Assembly: GCF_024295805.1 (NCBI RefSeq)
Contig: NZ_JANCLX010000007.1
Location: forward strand, 194,568 to 258,567
Length of the DNA: 64,000 nucleotides
Direction: 5' to 3'
From: Streptomyces cucumeris
Lineage (GTDB): Bacteria > Actinomycetota > Actinomycetes > Streptomycetales > Streptomycetaceae
The position numbers and the translations under genes are program-made. Positions 48,686 to 59,842 of the stretch are shown here, piece by piece. Position 1 is the stretch's first letter. The number at the start of each line of letters is the position of its first letter. The notes under the pieces are model-generated. The model saw nothing but the letters and a program-made list of their open reading frames with translations. It had not been told where the DNA came from and did not search any database.

Positions 48686-49921
48686 ATGGACACCGGAGCG
48701 ACGGCCGGCCACAGGTGCCGACTGGCCGCGGAGGCGCTGCCGGAGGGGCTGGGTCATGAGCCGAGCCGGGCGTTCCTGACCGGGTGCGGGCTGCCCGGGC
48801 ACGCCGCCGACCTCGACTTCACCGCGCTGCGCACGGGCACCCTGGAGCCCTTCACCACCCGTGGCGGCCGACTGGTCGGTGAGGGACGGCTGTTGGTGCT
48901 CGGCAGCACCGACTACTGCGGCAGCCGGGTGGTGCTCGACGGGGACACCGGCGCGGTGCTGCTGGCCGAGTGGGCCGGGAGCATGCGCCACCCGGAGGCG
49001 GCGGCGGACGCGGGTACGGGGCTCGTCCACGATCCGCTCGCCTCCTCCCTGTCCGCCCTCGTGGAGCTGATCGGCATCTGTGAGTGGGTGTCGGAGACCG
49101 CGCGGGACGCCGACGCCTACGACGGGCGCCGCGGACCGGACGTCATGGCCGAGGTGATCGAGGCCGCCGCGGGGCGGCTGCGCACCGCCGACCCTGAGCT
49201 GTTCGGCGCCGGGGCCGCCCCCGCGCACTGGCGCACCTGTCTGCTGGTGCGCTCCCTGGCCTGGGGCGCCCGGCCCGGTCCGGCGGACGGGCCGGCGTAC
49301 GCCTTCGGCCCGGACCTGGTGCGGGATCTCGCCCGGCTGGACGGTGATGACCGGGTGCGCCGCTACCGCCCGGAGGAACTGCCGGACCGGCTCACCCATG
49401 AACCGACCCGGCGGCTGCTCACCGAGGCCGGACTGCCGCTCGGCGGCGAGCTGTTCAGCGTCGGTGAGGAGCCCCTGCGCACCATGGCGGAGGCCCATCC
49501 GGACGCCTTCACGACGGCGGACGGCGAGGGCTTCGCCGCGGCGTCCGGCCGCGCCCACCAGCGTGACTTCCTCGCCCTCGGCTGGTGGCCGCACGATCTC
49601 GCGGTCGCGCTCGACGGCGCCACCGGACGGCTGGAACTCCCGGACTGGTACGGGGAGGGCGAACCCGCGGCCTATCTGAACCGGGATCTGTCGGCGCTGC
49701 TGTACGCCTGGTGGATCTACGAGCGGCTGCGCAAGGAGTGGTACCGCTGGGACCACGGCGCCGCCGCGGAGACCTGGCGGGTCTTCGACCCGTTCGCGCT
49801 GCTGAGCAGCCGGGTCGACACGATGGTGGAGGCGGTGGACCCGGAGGCGTTCCGGACCCCGGCCCATTCGTGGCGGATGCTCGCCGAGGATCCGTACACC
49901 GGCGGGCTGCTGTCCAACTGA
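48686..49921 (+). CDS. Protein with two SUKH-4-type immunity domains
   Basis: A 411-residue protein with two repeats. Domain 1 (about 10-150) and domain 2 (about 225-360) both show the SUKH-4 start, HEPSRAFLTGCGLP and HEPTRRLLTEAGLP, then a beta-rich body (LGSTDYCGSRVVLDGDTGAV; LGWWPHDLAVALDGATGRL) and a late SSLSALVELI / RDLSALLYAWW segment. SUKH proteins usually protect against toxins of polymorphic or contact-dependent systems. GGAGG precedes ATG 48686. It follows the secreted lactococcin-like gene by about 250 bp and a terminator, so it has its own promoter. Confidence 0.8.
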   Translation: MDTGATAGHRCRLAAEALPEGLGHEPSRAFLTGCGLPGHAADLDFTALRTGTLEPFTTRGGRLVGEGRLLVLGSTDYCGSRVVLDGDTGAVLLAEWAGSMRHPEAAADAGTGLVHDPLASSLSALVELIGICEWVSETARDADAYDGRRGPDVMAEVIEAAAGRLRTADPELFGAGAAPAHWRTCLLVRSLAWGARPGPADGPAYAFGPDLVRDLARLDGDDRVRRYRPEELPDRLTHEPTRRLLTEAGLPLGGELFSVGEEPLRTMAEAHPDAFTTADGEGFAAASGRAHQRDFLALGWWPHDLAVALDGATGRLELPDWYGEGEPAAYLNRDLSALLYAWWIYERLRKEWYRWDHGAAAETWRVFDPFALLSSRVDTMVEAVDPEAFRTPAHSWRMLAEDPYTGGLLSN

Positions 49922-49949
49922 GCCTGCCGGACCACTGGCCGGGACACGA

Positions 49950-49980
49950 CCGCCCCGGCCGGGAGATCCGGCCGGGGCGG
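49950..49980. terminator. Bidirectional terminator between SUKH-4 and icd
   Basis: Perfect 13-bp stem, CCGCCCCGGCCGG (49950-49962) with its complement (49968-49980), loop GAGAT, in the convergent gap. Confidence 0.85.
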
Positions 49981-50031
49981 TGCGGGTCACGGCGCCGGGG
50001 CGCTCACGCCGGCGTCAGCCGGGGTCCGGCG

Positions 50032-53171
<3,140 letters not shown>

Positions 53172-53241
53172 AACCACCCAGCATAAGTGCAGCGCAAACG
53201 GTATTTCTCAGGGTGTGGGGAGGGGATCTAGCGTCACCGGT

Positions 53242-53841
53242 ATGAGGATTCTTGTCATAGGGGCCGCCGGAAAGCTGGGCACGGCCGTCACCGAGGCGCT
53301 GACCGGGCGCGGCCACGAGGTGCTCACCGCCGGGCGCGGCAGTGGTGAGCTGCGGTACGACATCACCGATCCGGAGCGGATCACCGCGCTGTACGAACGG
53401 GCCGGACGACTGGACGCGGTGGTCAGCGCGGCGGGCGACGTGCCGTACAAGCCGGTGACGGAGATGGCGCCGGAGGACTATCTGTCGGCGTTCCGGGGGA
53501 AGGTGCTCAGCCAGCTCGAACTGGTGCGGCAGGGTGTGCCGCGGATCGCCGACCGCGGTTCGTTCACGCTGATCACCGGGGTGCTGGCCCGGGAGCCGAT
53601 TCCGGCCGGCAGTGCGGCGTCCATGGCCAACGGCGCGGTGGAGGCATTCGTCCGGGCGGCGGCCATCGAGATCGCCCCGCAGCGGATCAACGCGGTGAGC
53701 CCGACGGTCTTCACCGAGAGCCTGGCGGACTACGGGGACTTCTTCCCGGGGATGGAGCCGGTCGGCCTGGCCCGGGTGGCCCAGGCGTACATCCGGTCCG
53801 TGGAGGGTGCCCAGACTGGGCAGATCTACCAGCTCCCCTAG
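53242..53841 (+). CDS. SDR-like protein without the catalytic Tyr-Lys pair
   Basis: A 199-residue short-chain dehydrogenase/reductase. The cofactor loop VIGAAGKLG is intact and NAAG-type VVSAAGD is present, but where a Y-x3-K pair should stand the sequence reads GSAASMANGAVEAF, so the usual catalysis is lost or altered. Similar short SDRs exist in actinobacteria. ATG 53242 has no ribosome site; TAGCGT at -13 to -8 suggests leaderless. Divergent from the broken LysR gene. Confidence 0.85.
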   Translation: MRILVIGAAGKLGTAVTEALTGRGHEVLTAGRGSGELRYDITDPERITALYERAGRLDAVVSAAGDVPYKPVTEMAPEDYLSAFRGKVLSQLELVRQGVPRIADRGSFTLITGVLAREPIPAGSAASMANGAVEAFVRAAAIEIAPQRINAVSPTVFTESLADYGDFFPGMEPVGLARVAQAYIRSVEGAQTGQIYQLP

Positions 53842-53990
53842 AAGGTTCCTATAAATCTTCGGCGTCGGTCTCGGCACCGTGCGCCATGTGATCACCCTCA
53901 ACTCCCCTGACAGATTGGCTGTTGAGACATGATCCCCACCATCGTCATCGATATACGGGGTTGTGTCACTACGACAAAGGGGGTTGTTGA

Positions 53991-55235
53991 ATGTCCATAA
54001 CGCACACCCGTACGGCCGCGAACGCGGAACCGGTGCTGGTCACCGGGCTGGGGGCCACCACACCGCTGGGCGGGGACGTGACCTCGACCTGGGAGGCGAT
54101 GCTGGCCGGGCGGTCGGGGATCGTCCCGATCGAGGAGGAGTGGGCGGCCGGGCTGCCGGTACGGATCGCGGGCCGCCTCGCGGTCGAGCCCACCGAGGTG
54201 ATGGACCGGGTCCAGGCGCGGCGGCTGGACCGCTGTCAGCAGATCGCGCTGATCGCGGCGCGGGAGGCATGGGCGGACGCGGAGCGGCCCGGGGTCGATC
54301 CGGAGCGGCTGGCCGTGGTGATCGGGACCGGCACCGGCGGGGCGCTGACCATGCTGGGTCAGGACGATGTCCTGGAGCGGTCCGGTGTGCGGCGGGTCTC
54401 GCCGCACACCGTGCCGATGCTGATGGCGAACGGGCCCGCGGCATGGGTCAGTATCGAGCTGGGCGCACGCGGGGGCGCCCACACCCCGGTCAGCGCCTGT
54501 GCGTCGGGGGCCGAGGCCATCGCGATGGGACTGGATCTGATCCGTCTCGGCCGGGCCGACGTGGTGGTGGCGGGCGGCACCGAAGCCTGTGTCCACGCCC
54601 TGCCGATGGCGGGGTTCGCCCAGGCCAGGGCGCATTCGACACGTAATGACGAACCCGCCCTGGCCTCCCGCCCGTTCGATGTGGACCGCGATGGCTTCGT
54701 CATCGGGGAGGGCGCGGCGGTGGTCGTGCTGGAGCGCGCGGGGTTCGCCGCGGCGCGGACGGCCCGTGCCCATGCGGCGCTCGCGGGCGCGGGGGTCACG
54801 TCGGACGCGTTCCACATCACCGCGGGCCACCCCGAGGGCCAGGTGCGCGCGATGCGGGGGGCGCTGGCGGCGGCGGGGCTGTCCCCGCGCGACATCGGGC
54901 ACGTCCACGCGCACGCCACCTCGACCCCCAAGGGCGATCTGGTCGAGGCGCGGTCCGTCACCGAGGCCGTCGGGACACATCCGGCCGTCACCGCGACCAA
55001 GTCGATGACCGGCCATCTCTTCGGGGCGGCGGGGGCGGTGGGCGCGCTGGCGGCGGTCCTCGCGGTACGTGACGGCGTGATCCCACCGACCCGCAACCTG
55101 GACGCGCTGGACCCGGAGGTGGGGCTCGACGTGGTGGCGGGCGGACCGCGGCGGGGCGCGCTGACGGCTGCGCTGGCGAACTCCTTCGGATTCGGCGGCC
55201 ACAACGCCTCGCTGGTCTTCACCTCCGCGCCCTGA
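53991..55235 (+). CDS. Beta-ketoacyl synthase (KAS II/FabF-like), stand-alone
   Basis: A 414-residue condensing enzyme with the Cys-His-His triad: Cys in VSACASGAEA, His in HAHATSTPKGD, Lys/His in ATKSMTGHLFGAAG; it ends NSFGFGGHNASLVF. It extends acyl-ACP chains by malonyl units. No ACP or ketoreductase gene is adjacent, so it may serve fatty acid synthesis or partner distant genes. AAGGGGG stands seven bases before ATG 53991. Gene symbol left open because several KAS paralogues exist in Streptomyces. Confidence 0.9.
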   Translation: MSITHTRTAANAEPVLVTGLGATTPLGGDVTSTWEAMLAGRSGIVPIEEEWAAGLPVRIAGRLAVEPTEVMDRVQARRLDRCQQIALIAAREAWADAERPGVDPERLAVVIGTGTGGALTMLGQDDVLERSGVRRVSPHTVPMLMANGPAAWVSIELGARGGAHTPVSACASGAEAIAMGLDLIRLGRADVVVAGGTEACVHALPMAGFAQARAHSTRNDEPALASRPFDVDRDGFVIGEGAAVVVLERAGFAAARTARAHAALAGAGVTSDAFHITAGHPEGQVRAMRGALAAAGLSPRDIGHVHAHATSTPKGDLVEARSVTEAVGTHPAVTATKSMTGHLFGAAGAVGALAAVLAVRDGVIPPTRNLDALDPEVGLDVVAGGPRRGALTAALANSFGFGGHNASLVFTSAP

Positions 55236-55241
55236 CGCGGG

Positions 55242-55280
55242 GCGGCCGGTCCGGACGGGGGCCACCGCCGGACCGGCCGC
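55242..55280. terminator. Hairpin terminator after the ketoacyl synthase
   Basis: Perfect 13-bp stem GCGGCCGGTCCGG (55242-55254) with its complement (55268-55280), seven bases past the stop codon; loop of 13 bases. Convergent gap. Confidence 0.8.
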
Positions 55281-55319
55281 TTCATCCCCACGTACTCAGG
55301 GGGCGGGCGGCTGCCGCGG

Positions 55320-55829
55320 TCAGAGGATGATGCGCAGGGTGAGCCGGGTCTCGGTCTCGCTGGTGTTGACGGCCTCGATGACGCCGTGGGCGGTGCGGTA
55401 GCGCCCGGTGCCCCCGGTGATCGCGACGGTGACCTCACCGGGTCCGGCCGCGGTGACCGAGACCAGACCCTGGAGGGTGAGGTCCCCGCCGGGGAGGGTG
55501 AGGGTGCCCACGCACTGCTGGTCGAAGGAGTCGGGCTCGGGGCCGACCCGGGTCAGGGTGCAGACCTCGCCGAACCGTCCGAACAGGGCGGGCCCCCGCA
55601 GCAGGTCCCCGGCCAGGACGAGTTCGTCCCCCTGGCTCGTACCCGGGTCGCCGTGGTCGATGAAGGTGGTCTGGGTCTGCCGCGCGACCAGTTCGAGGAC
55701 TTCGGTCCGGTGGCCGCCCGCCGGGTGGCCACCGCCGGGAACGGAACCGGCGGCCACCGCCGGGGCGGCCTGGACGAGCGTGGTGATGAGCGCGGCGGCA
55801 CTCAGGGCGAGGGGGGCGAAGCGGCGCAT
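55320..55829 (-). CDS. Secreted beta-barrel protein (allene oxide cyclase-like)
   Basis: A 169-residue secreted protein. Signal peptide about 1-28 (basic start, LALSAAALITTLVQAAPAVAA). The mature part shows the pattern of allene-oxide-cyclase/dirigent-like barrels: FIDHGDPGTSQGDELVLAGDL, a Cys pair (CTLT ... QQCVGTLTLPGG), and AITGGTGRYRTAHGVIE. The role is unknown; dirigent-like barrels steer coupling reactions or bind hydrophobic ligands. ATG 55829 has GGAG at seven bases. Confidence 0.78.
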   Translation of the reverse strand: MRRFAPLALSAAALITTLVQAAPAVAAGSVPGGGHPAGGHRTEVLELVARQTQTTFIDHGDPGTSQGDELVLAGDLLRGPALFGRFGEVCTLTRVGPEPDSFDQQCVGTLTLPGGDLTLQGLVSVTAAGPGEVTVAITGGTGRYRTAHGVIEAVNTSETETRLTLRIIL

Positions 55830-55976
55830 CGTACGACTCCGTAAGGTCCGGGGAGCCGTTCGGTCCGGCCCCGTGCCGGACCGCGGACCCGGCTCCGCCG
55901 TCAGCCTCGCCCGGTTCGCACTCCCCGGCGACCTGACAAGATCATCCAGGTGAACCACCGCCCCGTGAGCGCCCGG

Positions 55977-56558
55977 TCAGCGCAGGGCGTCCGCGTCGAT
56001 CCGCAGCCGCCACTGACCCGGTTGGCCGGTGAGGACGAGGGTGGCCAGTGGCTGGATGTCGACGTTCCAGTAGCAGTGCGGGGGCGCCTTGAGGGCGTAC
56101 ATCATGGCCGCGCGGATCACCCCGGGGTCGGCGACGGCGAGCATCTTGCTGTGTTCCTCGGCCGGGCGGGTGTCCAGCCAGCCGCCGACCCGGGTGATGA
56201 ATTCCAGCAGTGATTCACCGCCGTGCGGGGCGGAGCACGGATCGGTGAGCCAGGCGTCCACCGTGGCCGGTTCGCGCGCCATCACATCCGCCAGGGTGCG
56301 GCCCCGCCAGCGGCCCATATCGCAGTCGCGCAGGGCGAGCTGGACGAGCGGGGTGAAGCCGAGGGCGCCGCCGGTCTCCCGGCTGCGCGGCGAGGGCGAG
56401 CAGTAGCGCAGCTCCGCCGCGGCCAGCGGGAGCAGGGCGGGCGCGGCCCGCTCCACGGCGATGCGGCCCTCCACGTCCAGGGGCCGCTCGTCCTCGAACC
56501 GTTCACCGAGCCGGGAGGAGCTGCGGGCGGCGGCTATCAGTGTGAGCCGGAACGTCAT
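55977..56558 (-). CDS. Histidine-phosphatase-fold protein lacking catalytic histidines
   Basis: A 193-residue protein of the phosphoglycerate mutase/CobC fold: SPSPRSRETG, LRDCDMGRWRGRT, PHGGESLLEFITRV. However, the N-terminal R-H-G/A motif reads LTLIAAARSS and the second His motif reads AVADPGVIRA, so both catalytic His are gone. It cannot be a normal phosphatase. A similar degenerate family occurs, from memory, near cobalt/cobalamin genes of actinobacteria. Confidence 0.8.
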   Translation of the reverse strand: MTFRLTLIAAARSSSRLGERFEDERPLDVEGRIAVERAAPALLPLAAAELRYCSPSPRSRETGGALGFTPLVQLALRDCDMGRWRGRTLADVMAREPATVDAWLTDPCSAPHGGESLLEFITRVGGWLDTRPAEEHSKMLAVADPGVIRAAMMYALKAPPHCYWNVDIQPLATLVLTGQPGQWRLRIDADALR

Positions 56559-56571
56559 CCCGGCATCGTAT

Positions 56572-57018
56572 TCACCCCTCGGCGCGGGCGGACGGTTGCC
56601 GGGAGAAGAGGAGGTTCATCCACTGGGAGGGGTCATCCAGCGGTTCGAAGCCCACCTTGGCGTAGACACCGTGGGCATCGTCGGTGGCCAGCAGGATACG
56701 GCGGGTCCCGTACGGCGCGAGATGGTCACGGACGGCGGCGACCAGGTCGGAGCCCACCCCCTTGCCGCGCACCGAGCGGTCGACGTAGACATCGCACAGC
56801 CAGGAGAAGGTGGCGTAGTCGGTGACGATGCGGGCGTAGGCGACCTGGGCGCCCGACGCGGTGTCGTAGACGCCGAAGTTGAGCGAGGAGGCGATCGCCC
56901 GGTCCTGTGTCTCCCGGCTGCGGCCGATCGCCCAGTAGGCGTCGGTGGACAGCCAGTGGTGGATCCGGGCCGGATCGAGCCGCGCCGGATCGGTGGATAT
57001 CTCGAAGCCGTCGTTCAT
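56572..57018 (-). CDS. GNAT acetyltransferase
   Basis: A 148-residue GNAT with the acyl-CoA loop VDRSVRGKGVGSDLVAAVRDHL, a start like IHHWLSTDAYWAIGRSRE typical of a large actinobacterial GNAT group, and YAKVGFEPL. Substrate unknown. It is 13 bases upstream of the phosphatase-fold gene on the same strand and probably in one transcript. Confidence 0.87.
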   Translation of the reverse strand: MNDGFEISTDPARLDPARIHHWLSTDAYWAIGRSRETQDRAIASSLNFGVYDTASGAQVAYARIVTDYATFSWLCDVYVDRSVRGKGVGSDLVAAVRDHLAPYGTRRILLATDDAHGVYAKVGFEPLDDPSQWMNLLFSRQPSARAEG

Positions 57019-57101
57019 GGGGTGTTCCTATCAGCCGCCGGGCGGCGCGGCGACCGAATTGCCGCCGGGCTCCGGGGGTGGCCGGGCACCGGGCGGTCCG
57101 C

Positions 57102-58550
57102 TCAGCCGAGCACCTCGGCACAGGCGGTACGGAGCCTGCGGACGCCCTCGGCCAGCTCACCGGCCCCGGCCACCGAGGCGAAGCTCAGCCGCACATGCGG
57201 CGCGGGCGGTTCGGCGCAGAAGTAGGGGCGGCCGTGGGCGACAGCGACCCCGGCGCGCAGCGCGGCGGCGGCCAGCGCGGCATCATCGGTGTACTGGGGC
57301 AGCCGCAGCCACAGGAGGTAGCCGCCGGGCGGGACGTGCGCCAGGTGGAGACCGGGCAGCTCCTGTCCGAGGGCGGTGACCATCGTCTGGCGCCGGGCCC
57401 GCAACTCGCTGGCGACGGTCCGCAGATGGCGGGGCCAGGCGGGGGCACCGACCAGTTCCAGGGCGGCTTCCTGCAACGGCCGGGGGACGAAGAAGCTGTC
57501 GACGACCTGGATCGCGCGCAGCCGCTCGAAGGCGGGGCCACGGGCGGCCAGCGCCCCCACCCGCAGACTGGGCGAGGTGGCCTTGGTGAGCGAGCGGACG
57601 TGGACCACCACCCCGTCGGGGTCGTCCGCGGCGAGCGGGGCGGCCAGCGGCGGGGAGTCCTCGTGGACCAGCAGGCGGGCGAAGTCGTCCTCCACCACGA
57701 AGGCGCCCGCCTCGCGGGCGATGCGCAGCACCTCGGCCCGCCGCCCGGCGGCCAGGCTCGCCCCGGTCGGATTCTGGAAGAGCGGCTGGCAGACGAAGAC
57801 CCGGGCGCCGCTGGCACGCAGCGCCTCGGCGAGGAGATCGGTGCGCACCCCGTCGGTGTCCACCGGCACCGGTACCGGGCGGAGTCCGGAGGCACGGGCG
57901 GCGGCCAGCATGCCGGGGTAGGTGGGGGACTCGACGAGCACCGGGGCGCCGGGCGGGGCGAGGGCGCGCAGTGCGCAGGTGAGCGCGGCCTGGCCGCCCG
58001 CCGTGATCAGGACATCGCCGGCGGCGAGGGTGCCGGCCGGACCGCCGATCTCCCGGGCGAACCAGTCCCGCAGTTCGGTGAGCCCCTCCATGGGCGGGCG
58101 GCCCCAGGCACCGGGCCGCCGTCCGGCGCGGGCGAGGGCCGCGGCCAAGGCACGTTCGGGCTGGAGGGAGGGGTGAAGATAGCCGCCGTTGAGCTCCAGG
58201 GTGCCGGGCAGCGGGGCGGCGAGTGTGGCGAGCACCCCCGAGGCGTCGACCGAGCGGGGGACGGACTCGCCCGCCGTCTCCACGCTCAGGGCGATCTCCT
58301 GCCAGGAGGTGTCGCCGGGGCGTGGCGTCCCGGGAGTGGAACGGACGGCACGGAAGGCACCGGCGCCGGGGCGGGTGACCACCAGTCCCTCGGCGGCGAG
58401 GACGGCGAGGGCGCGGGAGACCGTCACCGGGCTCACCCGATGGCGCTCCATCAGGGCCCGGCTGGATGGCAGCTTCTCACCCGGCGAGTAGCGGTTCAGC
58501 TCTTTCCGCAGCGTATCGGCCAGCTCGGTCACACTGCTACGCTCATGCAT
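57102..58550 (-). CDS. MocR/GntR-type transcriptional regulator with aminotransferase domain
   Basis: A 482-residue fusion. GntR winged helix at about 1-75 (LRKELNRYSPGEKLPSSRALMERHRVSPVTVSRALAVLA), then a class I aminotransferase fold (about 115-480) with PLP lysine in VRSLTKATSPSLRVGAL and NPTGASLA. MocR proteins use PLP or an amino compound to control vitamin B6, GABA or transport genes. Its ATG shares CATG with the divergent EamA gene, so it probably controls that exporter. It is leaderless in all likelihood. Confidence 0.9.
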   Translation of the reverse strand: MHERSSVTELADTLRKELNRYSPGEKLPSSRALMERHRVSPVTVSRALAVLAAEGLVVTRPGAGAFRAVRSTPGTPRPGDTSWQEIALSVETAGESVPRSVDASGVLATLAAPLPGTLELNGGYLHPSLQPERALAAALARAGRRPGAWGRPPMEGLTELRDWFAREIGGPAGTLAAGDVLITAGGQAALTCALRALAPPGAPVLVESPTYPGMLAAARASGLRPVPVPVDTDGVRTDLLAEALRASGARVFVCQPLFQNPTGASLAAGRRAEVLRIAREAGAFVVEDDFARLLVHEDSPPLAAPLAADDPDGVVVHVRSLTKATSPSLRVGALAARGPAFERLRAIQVVDSFFVPRPLQEAALELVGAPAWPRHLRTVASELRARRQTMVTALGQELPGLHLAHVPPGGYLLWLRLPQYTDDAALAAAALRAGVAVAHGRPYFCAEPPAPHVRLSFASVAGAGELAEGVRRLRTACAEVLG

Positions 58551-59553
58551 GACAGCACAGGATAGCGCTACCGCTCCCCGCACGATAGCGGTGCACCAGG
58601 GCGACGGACCGCGGCCGGGCGGCACCGCACCCACCGAGGGCTCCGGAACCGGCACCCTGCTCGCCGCGCTCGGCGTGGCCGCCTTCTCCCTCACCTTCCC
58701 CGCCACCGCCTGGGGTCTGGAGGGACTCGGGCCCTGGTCGGTGACCACCTGCCGGATGGTGCTCGCCGCGCTGGTCGCGGGCAGCGCGCTGCTCGCGCTG
58801 CGGGTGCCGCTGCCGCCCCGCCGCCACTGGGCCGGTCTCGCGGTGGTGGCCGCCGGGGTGGTGGTGGGCTTCCCGCTGCTGACCACGCTGGCACTGCAGA
58901 CCTCCACCACCTCCCATGCGGCCGTGGTCGTCGGACTGCTGCCGCTGACCACCGCCGCCTTTTCCGCCGTGCGCACCGGGGTGCGGCCGTCCCGGCTGTT
59001 CTGGACGGCGGCACTGGCCGGGGCCGCGGTGGTGATCGCCTTCGCGGTGCAGCAGAGCGGCGGCGCCCCGACCACCGGCGATCTGTATCTGTTCGCCGCG
59101 CTGCTGGTGTGCGCGGCGGGCTACACCGAGGGTGGACGGCTGGCCGGCCATATGCCCGGCTGGCAGGTGATCGGCTGGGCCCTGGTCGGATGTCTGCCGC
59201 TCGCCGTGGTGGGCGCGGCCCTGTCGCTGCGGTTCGAACCGGTCCACCTCGGTTTCCACGCCGTCGCCGGACTGCTGTGGCTCGCGGTGGGCTCGCAGTT
59301 CCTGGGGCTGCTGGTCTGGTACCGCGGGATGGCCGCCATCGGGGTGGCCCGTGCCAGCCAGCTCCAGCTGGCCCAGCCGCTGCTGACTCTGGTGTGGTCG
59401 GTGCTGCTGCTCGACGAGGACCTCTCCCCCGCCGCCCCGGCCGCCGCGGTCGCGGTGCTGGTGTGCATCGGGGCGACCCAGCGGGCCCGGATGACGGAGA
59501 AGACCGGGGGGAACGGCATCCGGGCAGGCGCAAACCCGGAGGAGCGGCCATAA
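58549..59553 (+). CDS. EamA/DMT-family transporter
   Basis: A 334-residue integral membrane protein with about ten spans in two EamA repeats, after a polar 34-residue start. Probably exports a metabolite or amino acid. ATG 58549 overlaps the MocR ATG on the other strand (CATG at 58548-58551), so no 5' leader is possible for at least one of them; TACGCT lies at -11 to -6. A GATAGCG unit occurs twice at 58561 and 58584, inside the coding start. Confidence 0.88.
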   Translation: MTAQDSATAPRTIAVHQGDGPRPGGTAPTEGSGTGTLLAALGVAAFSLTFPATAWGLEGLGPWSVTTCRMVLAALVAGSALLALRVPLPPRRHWAGLAVVAAGVVVGFPLLTTLALQTSTTSHAAVVVGLLPLTTAAFSAVRTGVRPSRLFWTAALAGAAVVIAFAVQQSGGAPTTGDLYLFAALLVCAAGYTEGGRLAGHMPGWQVIGWALVGCLPLAVVGAALSLRFEPVHLGFHAVAGLLWLAVGSQFLGLLVWYRGMAAIGVARASQLQLAQPLLTLVWSVLLLDEDLSPAAPAAAVAVLVCIGATQRARMTEKTGGNGIRAGANPEERP

Positions 59554-59600
59554 ACTGGCCACAGGGATTGCCCTCCGGAAAGCCGTAGGAGGTCATGCAG

Positions 59601-59804
59601 ATGGAGGCCACCGTAGGCGACAAACTGCTGGTGCACGGCAGGGTTGTCGGCATTCACGACCGGACCGCGGAAATCATCGAAGTGCTCGGGGACCACGGCG
59701 AACCGCCCTACCGAGTCCGCTACGAGGACGACGGCCATGAGTGCCTGTTCTCCCCCGGCCCGGACTCGATCGTCCGCCACCTGTCCACCGGACCGCGGCG
59801 CTAG
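59601..59804 (+). CDS. DUF1918 protein
   Basis: A 67-residue protein of DUF1918, seen from VGDKLLVHGRVVG, EIIEVLGDHGEPPYRVRYEDDGHE and SPGPDSIV. It is a small beta-barrel of unknown function found across actinobacteria. ATG 59601 is favoured over 59595 because AGGAGG lies eight bases from it but only two from the first ATG. Confidence 0.88.
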   Translation: MEATVGDKLLVHGRVVGIHDRTAEIIEVLGDHGEPPYRVRYEDDGHECLFSPGPDSIVRHLSTGPRR

Positions 59805-59842
59805 GCCCTGTCCTACCGCGGGACCGGCTCGGCGGGAGCGGC

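Noticed and set aside
53898..55265. 455-codon minus-strand frame opposite the ketoacyl synthase
   Set aside because: Composition is Arg/Pro/His-rich shadow sequence and the plus-strand gene has all catalytic motifs.
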